Made by a program: the position numbers and the translations under genes
NCBI RefSeq assembly: GCF_022568795.1
Contig: NZ_JAKZHU010000001.1
Span: 496,001-560,000, forward strand
Direction of reading: 5' to 3'
Length of the DNA stretch: 64,000 nt
DNA from: Arsenicicoccus dermatophilus
GTDB taxonomy: Bacteria > Actinomycetota > Actinomycetes > Actinomycetales > Dermatophilaceae
In this document: positions 1-8,819 of the stretch, one piece after another
Layout of the letters: each line of letters opens with the position of its first letter
Numbering within the stretch: the stretch's first letter is position 1
Notes under the pieces: model-generated
Databases searched by the model: none
Seen by the model: only the letters and a program-made list of their open reading frames with translations
Told to the model about the DNA's origin: nothing

Positions 1-606
1 CTGCTTGTCGTCGATCTTGCGCGCCGCCATGATCAGGCCGATGGCCTTGCCGATCTCCCGCGAGCTCTCCAGCGCCCGGGTGAGGTGACGGGCCTCCTCG
101 CGGGCGACCACCGTCGCGATCGAGGCGGAAGCCATGGCGGCCAGCACCGAGGCCTGGTCGACCGAGCGCTCGGTGAGCCCGCCAGGGGTGTCGCCGAAGA
201 AGTCGAGGGCACCGACTCGGCGGTCGTCGATCCGCAGCCGGCACCCGATCATCCCGCGCACCGGCGTCTCGGCGAGCACCCGCTCGGCGAGGGTGGGCCA
301 GGTGGGGTCGTGCCTCAGGTCGGGGTCGTGGTGGATGGCGTCGTCCTGGTGCTCGATCGCGTCGATGCAGGGGCCGTCGTCGACGGCGATCTGCAGGTCG
401 TCGACCTGCTGGGCGACCTCGTCGCTGACCGCGGCGCACAGGTAGTGGTCGTGGTGGTGGAGCATGATCGCCGCGTGGTCGCAGCCGTCCACGAGATGGA
501 CCGCGGCGGCCACGATCGAGGCATAGATCTCCGCGGGCTCGTCGGTCTCGTGCACCAGGGCGTTGAGCGTCGTGAAGACCTCCGCCTCCGGGGTGGGCTC
601 GGCCAC
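1..606 (-). CDS. GAF-ANTAR domain regulator (3' end cut by window edge)
   Basis: The visible 202 codons encode a GAF sensor domain (about residues 15-150) followed by the start of an ANTAR RNA-binding domain, recognisable by the stretch ending EIGKAIGLIMAARKIDD. ANTAR proteins bind paired hairpins in nascent RNA and act as antiterminators; the GAF domain presumably senses a ligand or signal. I chose the GTG at 606 because GAGAGGGGA lies just upstream and the frame is open from there. The C-terminal part of the ANTAR domain lies outside the window. The family is certain enough, but the signal and target genes cannot be told from sequence. Confidence 0.85.
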   Translation of the reverse strand, partial: MAEPTPEAEVFTTLNALVHETDEPAEIYASIVAAAVHLVDGCDHAAIMLHHHDHYLCAAVSDEVAQQVDDLQIAVDDGPCIDAIEHQDDAIHHDPDLRHDPTWPTLAERVLAETPVRGMIGCRLRIDDRRVGALDFFGDTPGGLTERSVDQASVLAAMASASIATVVAREEARHLTRALESSREIGKAIGLIMAARKIDDKQ

Positions 607-808
607 CGTGGGTCCCCTCTCTACGAATGCGGGCGTCAGGAGAATCGTAGGGGCTTTCCCGGGGTATGGCCCCGGACGTGCGGGGAGAGCCGTTCACTCG
701 ATGAGCTACCGAGCGGTGCTTCCGTGGTCCAGCAGAGCGGCCGCGGCCCCGCACCTCACCTGTGCGGGGCACGGTCCGCCCTGCCCGTCATACCCCTGGA
801 GACACGCC

Positions 809-1663
809 ATGAGCGCAGACCTGTCCGCGATCCCGCCCCAGAGCCAGACCTGGCCGGGCACTGTCGCCGAGCTGACCCCTGCACCCGACCACGGCGAGCA
901 GAGTTGGACCGGTCGCGACCGCCTGCCCGGCAAGCGGATCATGATCACCGGCGGCGACTCCGGCATCGGACGGGCCACCGCGATCGTCTGCGCCAAGGAG
1001 GGCGCGTCGATCGCCATCACCCACCTGCCCGAGGAGGCCGAGGACGCGCGGGCCACGCAGGCCGCGGTCGAGTCCGCCGGTGGCACCTGCATCCTGGTCC
1101 AGGCGGACCTGCGGACCCAGCAGGCCAACGTCGCAGCGGCCCGCGAGGCGGTCCAGGGCCTCGGCGGGCTGGACGTGCTGATCTGCAACGCGGCCTACCA
1201 GATGACCCACGGCTCGCTGGAGGAGTTCCCCGGCGAGCAGATCGAGCGGACCTTCGCCACCAACGTGTTCGGCCCCTTCTGGCTGATCCAGGAGCTCGCC
1301 CAGGAGCTGGAGGGCGGGTCGGTCGTCGTGACCACGAGCGTGCAGGCCTACTCGCCGTCGGAGCACCTGCTCGACTACGCCGGCACCAAGGCCGCGCTCA
1401 ACAACATGGTGGTCAACCTGGCGGCCGAGCTCGGCGACCGCGGCATCCGCGTCAACGCGGTCGCGCCGGGCCCGATCTGGACCCCGCTCATCCCGGCGAC
1501 GATGGCCGAGGACAAGGTCGAGGGCTTCGGCTCCGACACCCCGCTGGGTCGTGCCGGTCACCCGGTCGAGGTCGCGGCGGCCTATGTCTTCCTGGCGTCC
1601 GACGAGGCGAGCTATGTCTCCGGCACCGTGCTCGGCGTGACGGGTGGCAAGCCGGTCTTCTGA
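809..1663 (+). CDS. SDR family oxidoreductase, general-stress type
   Basis: A 284-residue short-chain dehydrogenase. The Rossmann motif TGGDSGIGRA is near residue 50, the NAG-like motif appears as CNAA, and the catalytic Tyr-x3-Lys is YAGTK. The N-terminal extension before the nucleotide fold (residues 1-45, with PxPDHGEQSW) is typical of the B. subtilis YhdF/YhxC group of general-stress SDRs. Substrate is unknown. The ATG at 809 starts the conserved protein; the open frame reaches further upstream but that part does not resemble the family. It stands alone, with the convergent MarR gene downstream. Confidence 0.88.
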   Translation: MSADLSAIPPQSQTWPGTVAELTPAPDHGEQSWTGRDRLPGKRIMITGGDSGIGRATAIVCAKEGASIAITHLPEEAEDARATQAAVESAGGTCILVQADLRTQQANVAAAREAVQGLGGLDVLICNAAYQMTHGSLEEFPGEQIERTFATNVFGPFWLIQELAQELEGGSVVVTTSVQAYSPSEHLLDYAGTKAALNNMVVNLAAELGDRGIRVNAVAPGPIWTPLIPATMAEDKVEGFGSDTPLGRAGHPVEVAAAYVFLASDEASYVSGTVLGVTGGKPVF

Positions 1664-1710
1664 CCCGCCGTAGGGCGGCGCCTGCGGCGCACCGGCCGGG
1701 GGCGTCCTGC

Positions 1711-2202
1711 TCACTGCGGGCCGGGCCGCTCGGCGCCGGGGGAGACCGCCGCGGTGGCCGCCCGCAGCTCCTCCAGCACCCGAGCCACGAGCGCGACCTC
1801 GTCGTCGGTGTAGCGCCGCAGGATCTCGTCGTAGGCCAGGACGAGCGGGGAGAACAGCTCGTCGCTGGTGCGATGGGCGTGGTCGGTGAGGACGGCCTCG
1901 ACACGCCGGGCGTCGCGGTCGGACCGGGACCGGCGGACGTGGCCGCTGCGCTCCATCCGGTCGAGCATCGCGGTGACGGCGGCGGGGGAGAGGGCGAGGG
2001 CCCGGCCCAGGTCGCCGGGGCTGGTGGGCACCCGGTCGTCCGTCGCGGCGCGGATCAGGCCCACGGCGTGGACGTCCGCGTCGTGCATCCCGTGCAGGTG
2101 GGCAGCCTTCGCGACGTAGGCCTGGGTCTGCAGGGTGAGCTCCCGCACCGCGTGGCGCAGCCGGCGGTGGTCGGGGCGTGAGGCCTGGGAATGGTCGGTC
2201 AT
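1711..2202 (-). CDS. MarR family transcriptional regulator
   Basis: A 163-residue protein with the winged helix of MarR repressors: LGRALALSPAAVTAMLDRME is the recognition helix region and RSRSDRDARR the wing with its conserved D-x-R. MarR proteins bind palindromic operators as dimers and release them on binding small ligands. In Corynebacterium glutamicum the MarR-type CrtR controls carotenoid genes and sits beside them. This gene lies near an isoprenoid operon and a crt operon, so a similar role is possible, but that is inference from position only. The ATG at 2202 is the first start of the frame. Confidence 0.85.
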   Translation of the reverse strand: MTDHSQASRPDHRRLRHAVRELTLQTQAYVAKAAHLHGMHDADVHAVGLIRAATDDRVPTSPGDLGRALALSPAAVTAMLDRMERSGHVRRSRSDRDARRVEAVLTDHAHRTSDELFSPLVLAYDEILRRYTDDEVALVARVLEELRAATAAVSPGAERPGPQ

Positions 2203-2208
2203 TACCCG

Positions 2209-2478
2209 TCAGTCTACGGACGGCGCCGGTGCGGCAGGCCCGATCCAGCCAGGTCCCCGGCGCAGGCGCACCGGTCCGCCGGGGGCGAGCACGTCCACCG
2301 CGTCCGGGCCGCGGGTGGCCACCACCTGACCCTGCTCGACGAGGACGGCCGCGACGGCGCGGACCTCGGCCATGCGGGGACGCCAGTCGTCCGGCCACAG
2401 CGCGCGAGCCACCTCGGAGGGGCAGATCGAGGCGTCGGGCGAGCGGGCGGCGAGCTGTCGCAGGATCGTCTCGGCCAC
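2209..2478 (-). CDS. DUF3253 family protein
   Basis: Small protein with the DUF3253 pattern: ICPSEVARALWPDDWRP, then an alanine-rich helix and a C-terminal GPVRLRRGPGWI strand. The fold looks like a winged helix; no function is established. I prefer the GTG at 2478 (89 residues) because GGGGAGAGG precedes it and the conserved domain begins right after. The frame stays open up to an ATG at 2625, which would add 49 low-complexity proline/alanine-rich residues and overlap the divergent start codon at 2624. It lies just upstream of the MarR gene (6 bases), so the two are probably co-transcribed. Confidence 0.7.
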   Translation of the reverse strand: MAETILRQLAARSPDASICPSEVARALWPDDWRPRMAEVRAVAAVLVEQGQVVATRGPDAVDVLAPGGPVRLRRGPGWIGPAAPAPSVD

Positions 2479-2623
2479 CGTGGCCCTCTCCCCGGGCGAG
2501 GTGCGCGGGGACGCGTCCGGGCAGGGGTCCGGTGGCCGGTGCGCGGGCCGGGCGCCCCCGGGTGCGGCGATCCGGGCGGGTGATGATTCCACCGTCGAAG
2601 GATATCGGGCTAGGGTGAGCCAC

Positions 2624-3340
2624 ATGGATCGTTGGCTGTCCCTGCTGGCCGCGCGCCGCGCCGGCGAGATGGCCGTCGCCGAGCGGGAGGACCCCCGGGT
2701 GCGGGACCGACGACGGGTCGTCGCCGCCGTGGTGACCCTGGCGGGTGCCGCGACCCTGGCGTGGGCCCTGCGGATCGCTCCGGGCGATGCGCTGTTCTAT
2801 CCCGCGACGCTGGCGCTGGCCGTCGTGTGGGGTCTGGGCGCCCGCCTCGCCGGCCGGCCGCTGCGAGCCACCGGCGAGCACGACTCGCACCACCGCGCCC
2901 GGCTCGCCCTCCTCGGCCTGGGGGTCGGGCTCGTCCTGCTCGGGGTCTTCCTGCTGGGCGCGGCCGTCGTCGCGCAGGTCCCGCCGCTGCGGGTGCCCGT
3001 CCAGCAGCTGCTCGCCCACGCCGAGTGGGGATCGCTGCCGGTTGTCCTCGCCATCACCGTGGTCAACGGGATCGTCGAGGAGCTGTTCTTCCGCGGGACG
3101 CTCTACGACGCGCTCGGCGGTCGCCGGGCCGTCCTGGTGACCACGGTCCTCTACACCGTGGTCACCGCGCTGTCCGGCATACCCCTGCTCGCGCTGGCCG
3201 CCCTGCTGCTCGGCCTGGCTGTCGCGGTCCTGCGCCGCCTCACCCGGGGCGTCCTCGCCCCGATCGTCGCCCACCTCACCTGGTCGGTCGGGATGCTGCT
3301 GCTCCTCGGACCGACCCTGGCCCTCCTGGAGCCCCGATGA
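2624..3340 (+). CDS. CPBP family intramembrane protease
   Basis: A 238-residue membrane protein with about six hydrophobic segments. The CPBP (Abi/CAAX protease) signature EELFFRG is at about residues 152-158, with a second conserved motif near APIVAHLTWS (about residue 218), whose His is a likely metal ligand or catalytic residue. Families of this kind include prenyl-protein proteases and bacteriocin-immunity proteins; the substrate here is unknown. It is the first gene of a tightly coupled operon (ATGA overlap with the next gene). The ATG at 2624 follows AGGGTGAG. Confidence 0.85.
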   Translation: MDRWLSLLAARRAGEMAVAEREDPRVRDRRRVVAAVVTLAGAATLAWALRIAPGDALFYPATLALAVVWGLGARLAGRPLRATGEHDSHHRARLALLGLGVGLVLLGVFLLGAAVVAQVPPLRVPVQQLLAHAEWGSLPVVLAITVVNGIVEELFFRGTLYDALGGRRAVLVTTVLYTVVTALSGIPLLALAALLLGLAVAVLRRLTRGVLAPIVAHLTWSVGMLLLLGPTLALLEPR

Positions 3341-4794
3341 CCGCCACCGCCACCCCCACCCACCCGCACGAGACCCGCCTGGGGCTCGTCACCGGAGCCA
3401 CCGGCTACGTCGGCGGCGAGCTCGTCGGCGCCCTGCTCGAGCACGGCTGGCGGGTCCGGGTGCTCAGCCGCAGCGCCGACAAGGTCAAGGACGCCGACTG
3501 GGGCGACCGCGTCGTCGACGGCCCGGCCGCCGCCGGCCAGGTCGAGGTCGTCGAGGGCGACGCCACCGAGGCAGCCGACCTGCGCCGTGCCCTGGAGGGT
3601 GTCGACGTGGCGTGGTACCTCCTGCACTCGATGGGCGACGCCGACGACTTCCAGCAGGCCGAGCGGGAGATGGCCCGAGCCTTCGCCGAGACGGCGCGCG
3701 CCTGCGAGGTGACCCGCATCGTCTATCTCGGGGGCCTGCACCCCCGGGGCGACGAGCTGTCCGAGCACCTCGCCTCCCGGGTCGAGGTCGGCCAGATCCT
3801 CATGGCCTCGGGCGTGCCCACGGCCGTCCTGCAGGCGGGCGTGGTCCTCGGCGACGGCTCCCAGTCCTTCGTGATGCTGCGCCACCTCGCCGAGCGGCTC
3901 CCCGGCGCGGTCGGTCCCCGCTGGCTGCACAACGAGATCCAGCCGATCGCGGTCGCCGACGTGCTGCACTACCTCGTCGCCGCGGCCGACCTGGGCCCCG
4001 AGCACAACCGCGAGTTCGACGTCGCCGGGCCGGACGTCGTCAGCTACGCCCAGATGATGAGCCGGTATGCCGAGGCCGTGGGGCTGGGCCCCCGCCTGGT
4101 CCTGACCGCGCCGGTCACCACCCCGCGGGCGGCCGCCCGGTGGATCGGCCTGGTCACCCCCGTGCCGCACGCCCTCGCCGAGCCGCTGATCGGCAGCCTG
4201 CTGCACGACACCGTCGCCGACGAGCACGACCTGGCCGACCTGGTCGGCGAGCCCGCGGGCGGGCCCACGGGATTCGAGGACGCCGTGCGTGCGGCCGCCC
4301 AGGGCCAGGACACCCGCCGCTGGCAGCGCACCCTCGTCGGCACGTCCGCAGCCGTGGCGCTCACCGCAGCGCTCGGCAGCCTGGCCACCGACACCTCCAG
4401 CCGGTGGTACCGCCGCCTGGACCAGCCCGCCATCCAGCCGCCGGGCTGGGTCTTCCCGGTCGTGTGGACGCTGCTCTACGCCGACGTCGCCGCGATCGGC
4501 GCCCTCAGCCTCGCCGACCTCGCCGAGACCGGGCGCGCGGACGAGCGCCGCGCCTACCTCGCCGCGCTCGGGACCAACCTGGTGCTCAACGCCGGGTGGA
4601 GCGCGGTGTTCTTCCGCGGGCACCGGCTGCCCCTGGCCACCGCCGAGGCCGCCCTGCTCGCCCTGTCCAGCGCCGACCTGGTGCGGCGGTCGGGTCGGGT
4701 CAGCACCGAGAAGGCCGTGGTGCTGGCGCCCTACGCCGCCTGGACGGCCTTCGCGACCGTCCTCACGGCCGCCATCGCCCGCCGCAACCGCTGA
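3337..4794 (+). CDS. NAD(P)-binding epimerase-like protein fused to TspO/MBR domain
   Basis: A 485-residue two-domain protein. Residues 1-310 form an extended-SDR/NmrA-like Rossmann domain (TGATGYVGG near residue 20). Residues from about 329 to the end match TspO/MBR: WYRRLDQPAIQPPGWVFPVV is the hallmark loop and first helix, followed by further hydrophobic helices and NAGWSAVFF. TspO proteins bind porphyrins and other ligands and are linked to oxidative and light stress. The gene overlaps the CPBP gene by ATGA and is 44 bases before the FAD oxidoreductase. The fusion suggests a redox enzyme anchored to a membrane ligand-binding module; substrate unknown. Confidence 0.87.
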   Translation: MTATATPTHPHETRLGLVTGATGYVGGELVGALLEHGWRVRVLSRSADKVKDADWGDRVVDGPAAAGQVEVVEGDATEAADLRRALEGVDVAWYLLHSMGDADDFQQAEREMARAFAETARACEVTRIVYLGGLHPRGDELSEHLASRVEVGQILMASGVPTAVLQAGVVLGDGSQSFVMLRHLAERLPGAVGPRWLHNEIQPIAVADVLHYLVAAADLGPEHNREFDVAGPDVVSYAQMMSRYAEAVGLGPRLVLTAPVTTPRAAARWIGLVTPVPHALAEPLIGSLLHDTVADEHDLADLVGEPAGGPTGFEDAVRAAAQGQDTRRWQRTLVGTSAAVALTAALGSLATDTSSRWYRRLDQPAIQPPGWVFPVVWTLLYADVAAIGALSLADLAETGRADERRAYLAALGTNLVLNAGWSAVFFRGHRLPLATAEAALLALSSADLVRRSGRVSTEKAVVLAPYAAWTAFATVLTAAIARRNR

Positions 4795-4838
4795 CCCCGC
4801 CGGCTTCCCCGGCATACCGCTCGATCCGAGGAGGACTC

Positions 4839-6071
4839 GTGGACGCTGACGTGATCGTGGTGGGAGCCGGGATCGCCGGGCTGCACTGCGCGGGACGGCT
4901 CGCCGCGCGCGGGCTGGACGTGCTCGTGCTGGAGGCCGGGGACGACGTGGGCGGCCGGGTGCGCACGGACGTGATCGACGGATACCGCTGCGACCGGGGC
5001 TTCCAGGTCCTCAACCCCGCCTATCCGCGGATCCGCTCGGACGTGGACGTCGAGGCTCTGGACCTGCGGACCTTCGGACGCGGGGTGGGCGTGCTGCGCG
5101 ACCAGGGCCGCGCCGTCGTGGCGGACCCGCTGCGGCACCCCGAGCGGCTGCTCGACACCCTGCGCTCGGGCTACCTGACGCCGCGCCAGCTCCTCGGCGC
5201 GGCCCGGTGGGTGCTGCCCGCCCTCGGCTCCGTGGCCGCGCTCGCCGACGGCGACGAGGGCTGGGCCTCCTCGCTCGACCGCTCCGGCGCGCAGGGGCCG
5301 CTGCGCCGCGAGGTGATCGAGCGCTTCCTGGCCGGCACGATCCTGGAGAGCGAGGGCTCGTCCTCGGCGGCCTACGTGCGGCTGCTCGTGCGGTCCTTCG
5401 TCCGGGCGACGCCCGGGGTCCCGGCCGAGGGTATGGCGGCGCTCCCGCGCCAGCTCGCGTCCCGCCTCTCCCGACCGGTCCGGACCGGGGTGCGCGTCGA
5501 CCGGGTGGGCCGCGACGGCGCCCGCGCGGTGGTGCACACGGATGGGGAGAGTCTGCAGGCCCGGCAGGTCGTGGTGGCCGTGGACCCCCGCGAGGTCGGT
5601 CGGCTCACCCCGCTGCCCGCCGTGGCGACCAAGCCGCTGGTGACCTGGTGGTTCGCCACCGGCGAGCGCCCGACCGCCACGGACCTGCTGCTGCTGGACG
5701 CGCGCAGCCGACGCGGTCCGCTCGTCGACACCGCCGTGCTGACCAACGCCGCGCCGAGCTATGCCCCGCCCGGACGCCACCTGGTGCAGGCCACCGCGGT
5801 GGAGGAGGGCTGCCGGGCGACGGAGGCGGACGTGCGCGCCCAGCTCGCCGAGCTCTACGCGTGCGACACCGGCGGCTGGGAGCTGGTCGTGCGGCACGAC
5901 GTGGCCGACGCCCTGCCCGTCCAGCCACCTCCGGTGCAGCTGCGGCAGCCCCTGGTGCTGGACGAGGCCACGGTGGTCTGCGGGGATCACCGGGACACCG
6001 CGTCGCTGCAGGGAGCGCTGGTGTCCGGGGTGCGGGCCGCCGCGCTGGTCGCCGCCCGGTGCGGCCGATGA
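4839..6071 (+). CDS. FAD-dependent oxidoreductase (amine oxidase/desaturase superfamily)
   Basis: A 410-residue flavoprotein. The dinucleotide-binding motif VVGAGIAGLHCAGRL starts near residue 6 and the second FAD motif GGRVRTD follows. C-terminal DHRDTASLQGALVSG is the usual FAD-contact loop of the amine oxidase/phytoene-desaturase superfamily. It is shorter than CrtI (about 500). GAGGAGG lies 6 bases before the GTG start. It overlaps the glycosyltransferase-Idi gene by ATGA, so a role in isoprenoid or carotenoid tailoring is plausible. It could equally act on an unrelated amine or lipid. Confidence 0.82.
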   Translation: MDADVIVVGAGIAGLHCAGRLAARGLDVLVLEAGDDVGGRVRTDVIDGYRCDRGFQVLNPAYPRIRSDVDVEALDLRTFGRGVGVLRDQGRAVVADPLRHPERLLDTLRSGYLTPRQLLGAARWVLPALGSVAALADGDEGWASSLDRSGAQGPLRREVIERFLAGTILESEGSSSAAYVRLLVRSFVRATPGVPAEGMAALPRQLASRLSRPVRTGVRVDRVGRDGARAVVHTDGESLQARQVVVAVDPREVGRLTPLPAVATKPLVTWWFATGERPTATDLLLLDARSRRGPLVDTAVLTNAAPSYAPPGRHLVQATAVEEGCRATEADVRAQLAELYACDTGGWELVVRHDVADALPVQPPPVQLRQPLVLDEATVVCGDHRDTASLQGALVSGVRAAALVAARCGR

Positions 6072-7540
6072 CCGCCACCGGGCAGCACGCGAGCCCGGTC
6101 CAGGTGAGGCGCACGGACGTCGGCCCCGACGCCGGCCGTGGCGCAGGCCGGGGCCTGCGGATCTCCGTGGTGGTCCCGGTGCGCGACGACGCCGCCCTGC
6201 TCGAGCGCTGCCTGCGCTCCCTGCAGGCGCAGACCCGACCGCCCTGGGAGGTCGTCGTGGTCGACAACGCCAGCTCCGACGACTCGGCCGCCGTCGCCCG
6301 TCGGCACGGCGCCCGCGTCGTGACCGAGCCGGTCCGCGGTGTCCCGGCGGCCGCGGCCCGTGGGTACGACAGCGTCACCGGCGAGGTCATCGCCCGCTGC
6401 GACGCCGACTCGGTGGTGCCCACCGACTGGCTCGCCCGGATCCACGACCGCTTCGAGCGGGACCCCCGGCTCGACGCGATCACCGGCCCGGGTCGGTTCT
6501 ACGACCTGCCTCCTCCCTGGGCCGGCCCCGCCGCCGTGCTGTATGCCGTGGGGGCTTTCGGCGCGACGGGCTCGGCGCTCGCCGGCATACCGCTGTGGGG
6601 ATCCAACATGGCCCTGCGCCGCGCGACCTGGGAGTCGGTGCGGCACCTGGTCAGCCGCACCGACCCGGACCTGCACGACGACCTCGACCTGTCGATGGCG
6701 CTCGGGCCGGGCGCCCGGGTGCGGCTGGACCCGCGTCTGCAGGTGGGGGTCGCCGGGCGGATCTTCGCGTCCCGCGCGCAGGCCCGCCGTCGCGTCGACA
6801 TGGCGATGCGCACGCTGCGCCGCGGCTGGGCCCAGGGTGGCTCCCCGGGGCGGCGCTGGCTCGCCCGAGGCGGGGCGACCCGGTGGGCCGACCTGCCCGT
6901 CCGTCCGGCCGCGCCGTCGCGGGAAGAGGTGGTCCTGCTCGACGCCCGGGGAGGGGCCCTCGGCACCGCCCCCAAGGCCGCGGTCCACCACGAGGACACC
7001 CCGCTGCACCTGGCGTTCTCCTGCTACGTCGTCGACGACGCCGGGCGGGTGCTGATGTCCCGCCGCGCCTGGGACAAGGCGACCTTCCCCGGGCTGGTGA
7101 CCAACTCGGTGTGCGGGCACCCCGCGCCCGGCGAGCCGCTGGCCGAGGCCGTGCGGCGGCGCGCCCGCACCGAGCTGGGCCTGACCCTCGACGAGGTGCG
7201 GGTGGTGCTGCCCGACTTCGCCTATCGCGCAGAGATGGACGGCGTCGTCGAGCACGAGCTGTGCCCGGTGCACGTCGCCCCGGTGTCGGGCTCCGTCGCC
7301 CCGCAGCCCGACCCCACCGAGGTGGCCGAGACCTGGTGGGAGCCCTGGCCCGCGCTGCGCGACGGGGTCCTCGCGGGCGACCGGGAGGTCTCGCCGTGGT
7401 GCGCCGAGCAGGTGGTGCTGCTCGCCGACCTGCCCGACGACCCGCGTCGCTGGCCGGCCGCCGACCTGGCGGCGCTGCCACCTGCGGCGGCGTTCCCGGC
7501 CGCGCAGCCGCCCGCGGCGTCGGTGGGCGCCGCGTTCTGA
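6068..7540 (+). CDS. idi: Glycosyltransferase family 2 fused to isopentenyl-diphosphate delta-isomerase (type I)
   Basis: One uninterrupted 490-codon frame carries two enzymes. Residues about 30-270 are a GT2 domain (ISVVVPVRDD, VVVDNAS, a DAD-type metal motif RCDADSV, and PLWGSNMALRRATW). Residues about 310-480 are a Nudix-fold IPP isomerase: TNSVCGHP (345-352, catalytic Cys at about 349) and EHELCPV with the metal/catalytic Glu pair at about 395 and 397. Idi interconverts IPP and DMAPP for isoprenoid synthesis. The GT2 part may be a carotenoid or polyprenyl glycosyltransferase, as GT2 CrtX proteins occur in actinobacterial crt clusters. A stand-alone Idi is about 180 residues, so the extra N-terminus is a genuine fusion. 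Confidence 0.88.
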   Translation: MTATGQHASPVQVRRTDVGPDAGRGAGRGLRISVVVPVRDDAALLERCLRSLQAQTRPPWEVVVVDNASSDDSAAVARRHGARVVTEPVRGVPAAAARGYDSVTGEVIARCDADSVVPTDWLARIHDRFERDPRLDAITGPGRFYDLPPPWAGPAAVLYAVGAFGATGSALAGIPLWGSNMALRRATWESVRHLVSRTDPDLHDDLDLSMALGPGARVRLDPRLQVGVAGRIFASRAQARRRVDMAMRTLRRGWAQGGSPGRRWLARGGATRWADLPVRPAAPSREEVVLLDARGGALGTAPKAAVHHEDTPLHLAFSCYVVDDAGRVLMSRRAWDKATFPGLVTNSVCGHPAPGEPLAEAVRRRARTELGLTLDEVRVVLPDFAYRAEMDGVVEHELCPVHVAPVSGSVAPQPDPTEVAETWWEPWPALRDGVLAGDREVSPWCAEQVVLLADLPDDPRRWPAADLAALPPAAAFPAAQPPAASVGAAF

Positions 7541-7620
7541 CAACCACGCACGAGCTGGGCCTGGCTCGACGGGCAGGACCGGTGGCGTGGCGTGCTGGTC
7601 GGCGCGAGCCGGGGGACGCA

Positions 7621-7662
7621 GGGGATCGCCCCGCCGGCCGTGAGGCGGGCGGGGCGATCCCC
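7621..7662. terminator. Strong bidirectional hairpin terminator
   Basis: A perfect 15-bp inverted repeat (7621-7635 with 7648-7662, arm GGGGATCGCCCCGCC) around a 12-base loop. It lies between the convergent ends of the glycosyltransferase-Idi gene and the protease gene, so it probably stops transcription from both sides. There is no long U tract, as is common in actinobacteria. Confidence 0.8.
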
Positions 7663-7700
7663 GTACGACGAGCGGGCTTTCGAGGCTCGACGCCTCAGTC

Positions 7701-8699
7701 TCAGCGGGCGGTCCGGGCGGACACTGCCGGCGTGGACGAGGGCGCGCCGGTCGGCGCGGGGACGAGGTCCTTGGCCGGCTTGAGCGGGCCCATGGAGTAG
7801 ATCTCGAGCACGTCGCCCGCACCGAGGAAGCTCCAGGGGAGGGTGAAGTAGCCGCCGTCGCCCCAGGCGGTGCCCCAGTTGTTCTGCAGGGTGATGCCCT
7901 TCTCGTCGTAGGCCACGACCGCGAGCTCGTGGCCGCCGATCACCTTGCCGGAGGCGGTGTACGAGTAGCTGCGCGCGGTCTCGGTGTCCATGTCGACGAA
8001 GTTCTGGCGCAGGCGCATCCCGATCAGGGCGGGATAGCCGTTGTTGATGGCCGCCTTGATCGCGGGGATCGCCGTGCTGGGCCGCAGCGGGATCTGCCGG
8101 TAGCCGGAGAGCTTGTAGTTCGCCGCGTTGATCCGGTCCTCCTGGGTCGGCTTGCTGCTCCAGTCGTAGTCACCGTGGCTGTAGTGCGCCCGGGTGTCGA
8201 TGCCCTGGTCCATCAGCACCGAGAACGACCGGCGGGCCGAGGAGCCCTGGTCCACGCCGTTGTTGACCTGGGAGTAGACGTACATCGGGGCCATGGGGGC
8301 TCCCGCTCGACCGGCCTTGTTCATCAGGATCCCGTAGGCGCTGTAGCCGAGCGCCCAGGCGACGCAGGACTGCACGTTGCCCTGGTTTCCGGGCGGCAGC
8401 ACGTAGGCCCGCAGGTCGCCGATCTCGGCGGCGATGGTGCGGCCCATCGGCACCTTCCCCACGGTCGTGATCCGGGTGACCGGCGGGCGGGAGGCGATCT
8501 CGGCGAGGTCCAGGCCGGCGTGCTGCCGAGGCGTCGACATGGGTCCCGAGCGGGTCATCGGCGGGGCGAAGGAGTCGGTCGCGGTCGGCGCCGGGGGTAT
8601 CGGCCCGGGCGAGGCGGAAGCTGCCGCGACCGGGCCGGCGCCAGCCAGGCCGAGGCTCAGGACGAGGGCGGTGAGGGTCACGACGCGGCGGTGGTGCAC
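7701..8699 (-). CDS. Secreted C1 (papain-type) family peptidase
   Basis: A 332-residue protein with a signal peptide (basic HHRR, hydrophobic TLTALVLSLGLAGAG, cleavage near residues 26-30). The catalytic set of the papain fold is complete: Gln106 in GNQGNVQ, Cys112 in SCVAWALGYS, His257 in GGHELAVVAY and Asn274 in QNNWGTAWGDGGYF. It should be an active extracellular cysteine peptidase. The region between the signal peptide and Gln106 is short for a pro-peptide. The gene is on its own, 120 bases beyond the end of the carotenoid operon and facing a strong terminator. Its start ATG follows CCCAGGAGGAAC. Confidence 0.88.
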   Translation of the reverse strand: MHHRRVVTLTALVLSLGLAGAGPVAAASASPGPIPPAPTATDSFAPPMTRSGPMSTPRQHAGLDLAEIASRPPVTRITTVGKVPMGRTIAAEIGDLRAYVLPPGNQGNVQSCVAWALGYSAYGILMNKAGRAGAPMAPMYVYSQVNNGVDQGSSARRSFSVLMDQGIDTRAHYSHGDYDWSSKPTQEDRINAANYKLSGYRQIPLRPSTAIPAIKAAINNGYPALIGMRLRQNFVDMDTETARSYSYTASGKVIGGHELAVVAYDEKGITLQNNWGTAWGDGGYFTLPWSFLGAGDVLEIYSMGPLKPAKDLVPAPTGAPSSTPAVSARTAR

Positions 8700-8819
8700 A
8701 GTTCCTCCTGGGATCGGCCGTCGAGCGGGCTCGACTCTGAACGACGTTGTCCGAAGACGGTATTCGCCGGTGGCATCGCGTGCTCAGGTCGGCGCGATCC
8801 GGCGGGCCGCGCCCGGACG

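Noticed and set aside
2479-2625. Longer version of the DUF3253 protein beginning with an ATG at 2625.
   Set aside because: The added 49 residues are low-complexity and overlap the divergent CPBP start; the GTG at 2478 has a good ribosome binding site and starts the conserved domain.
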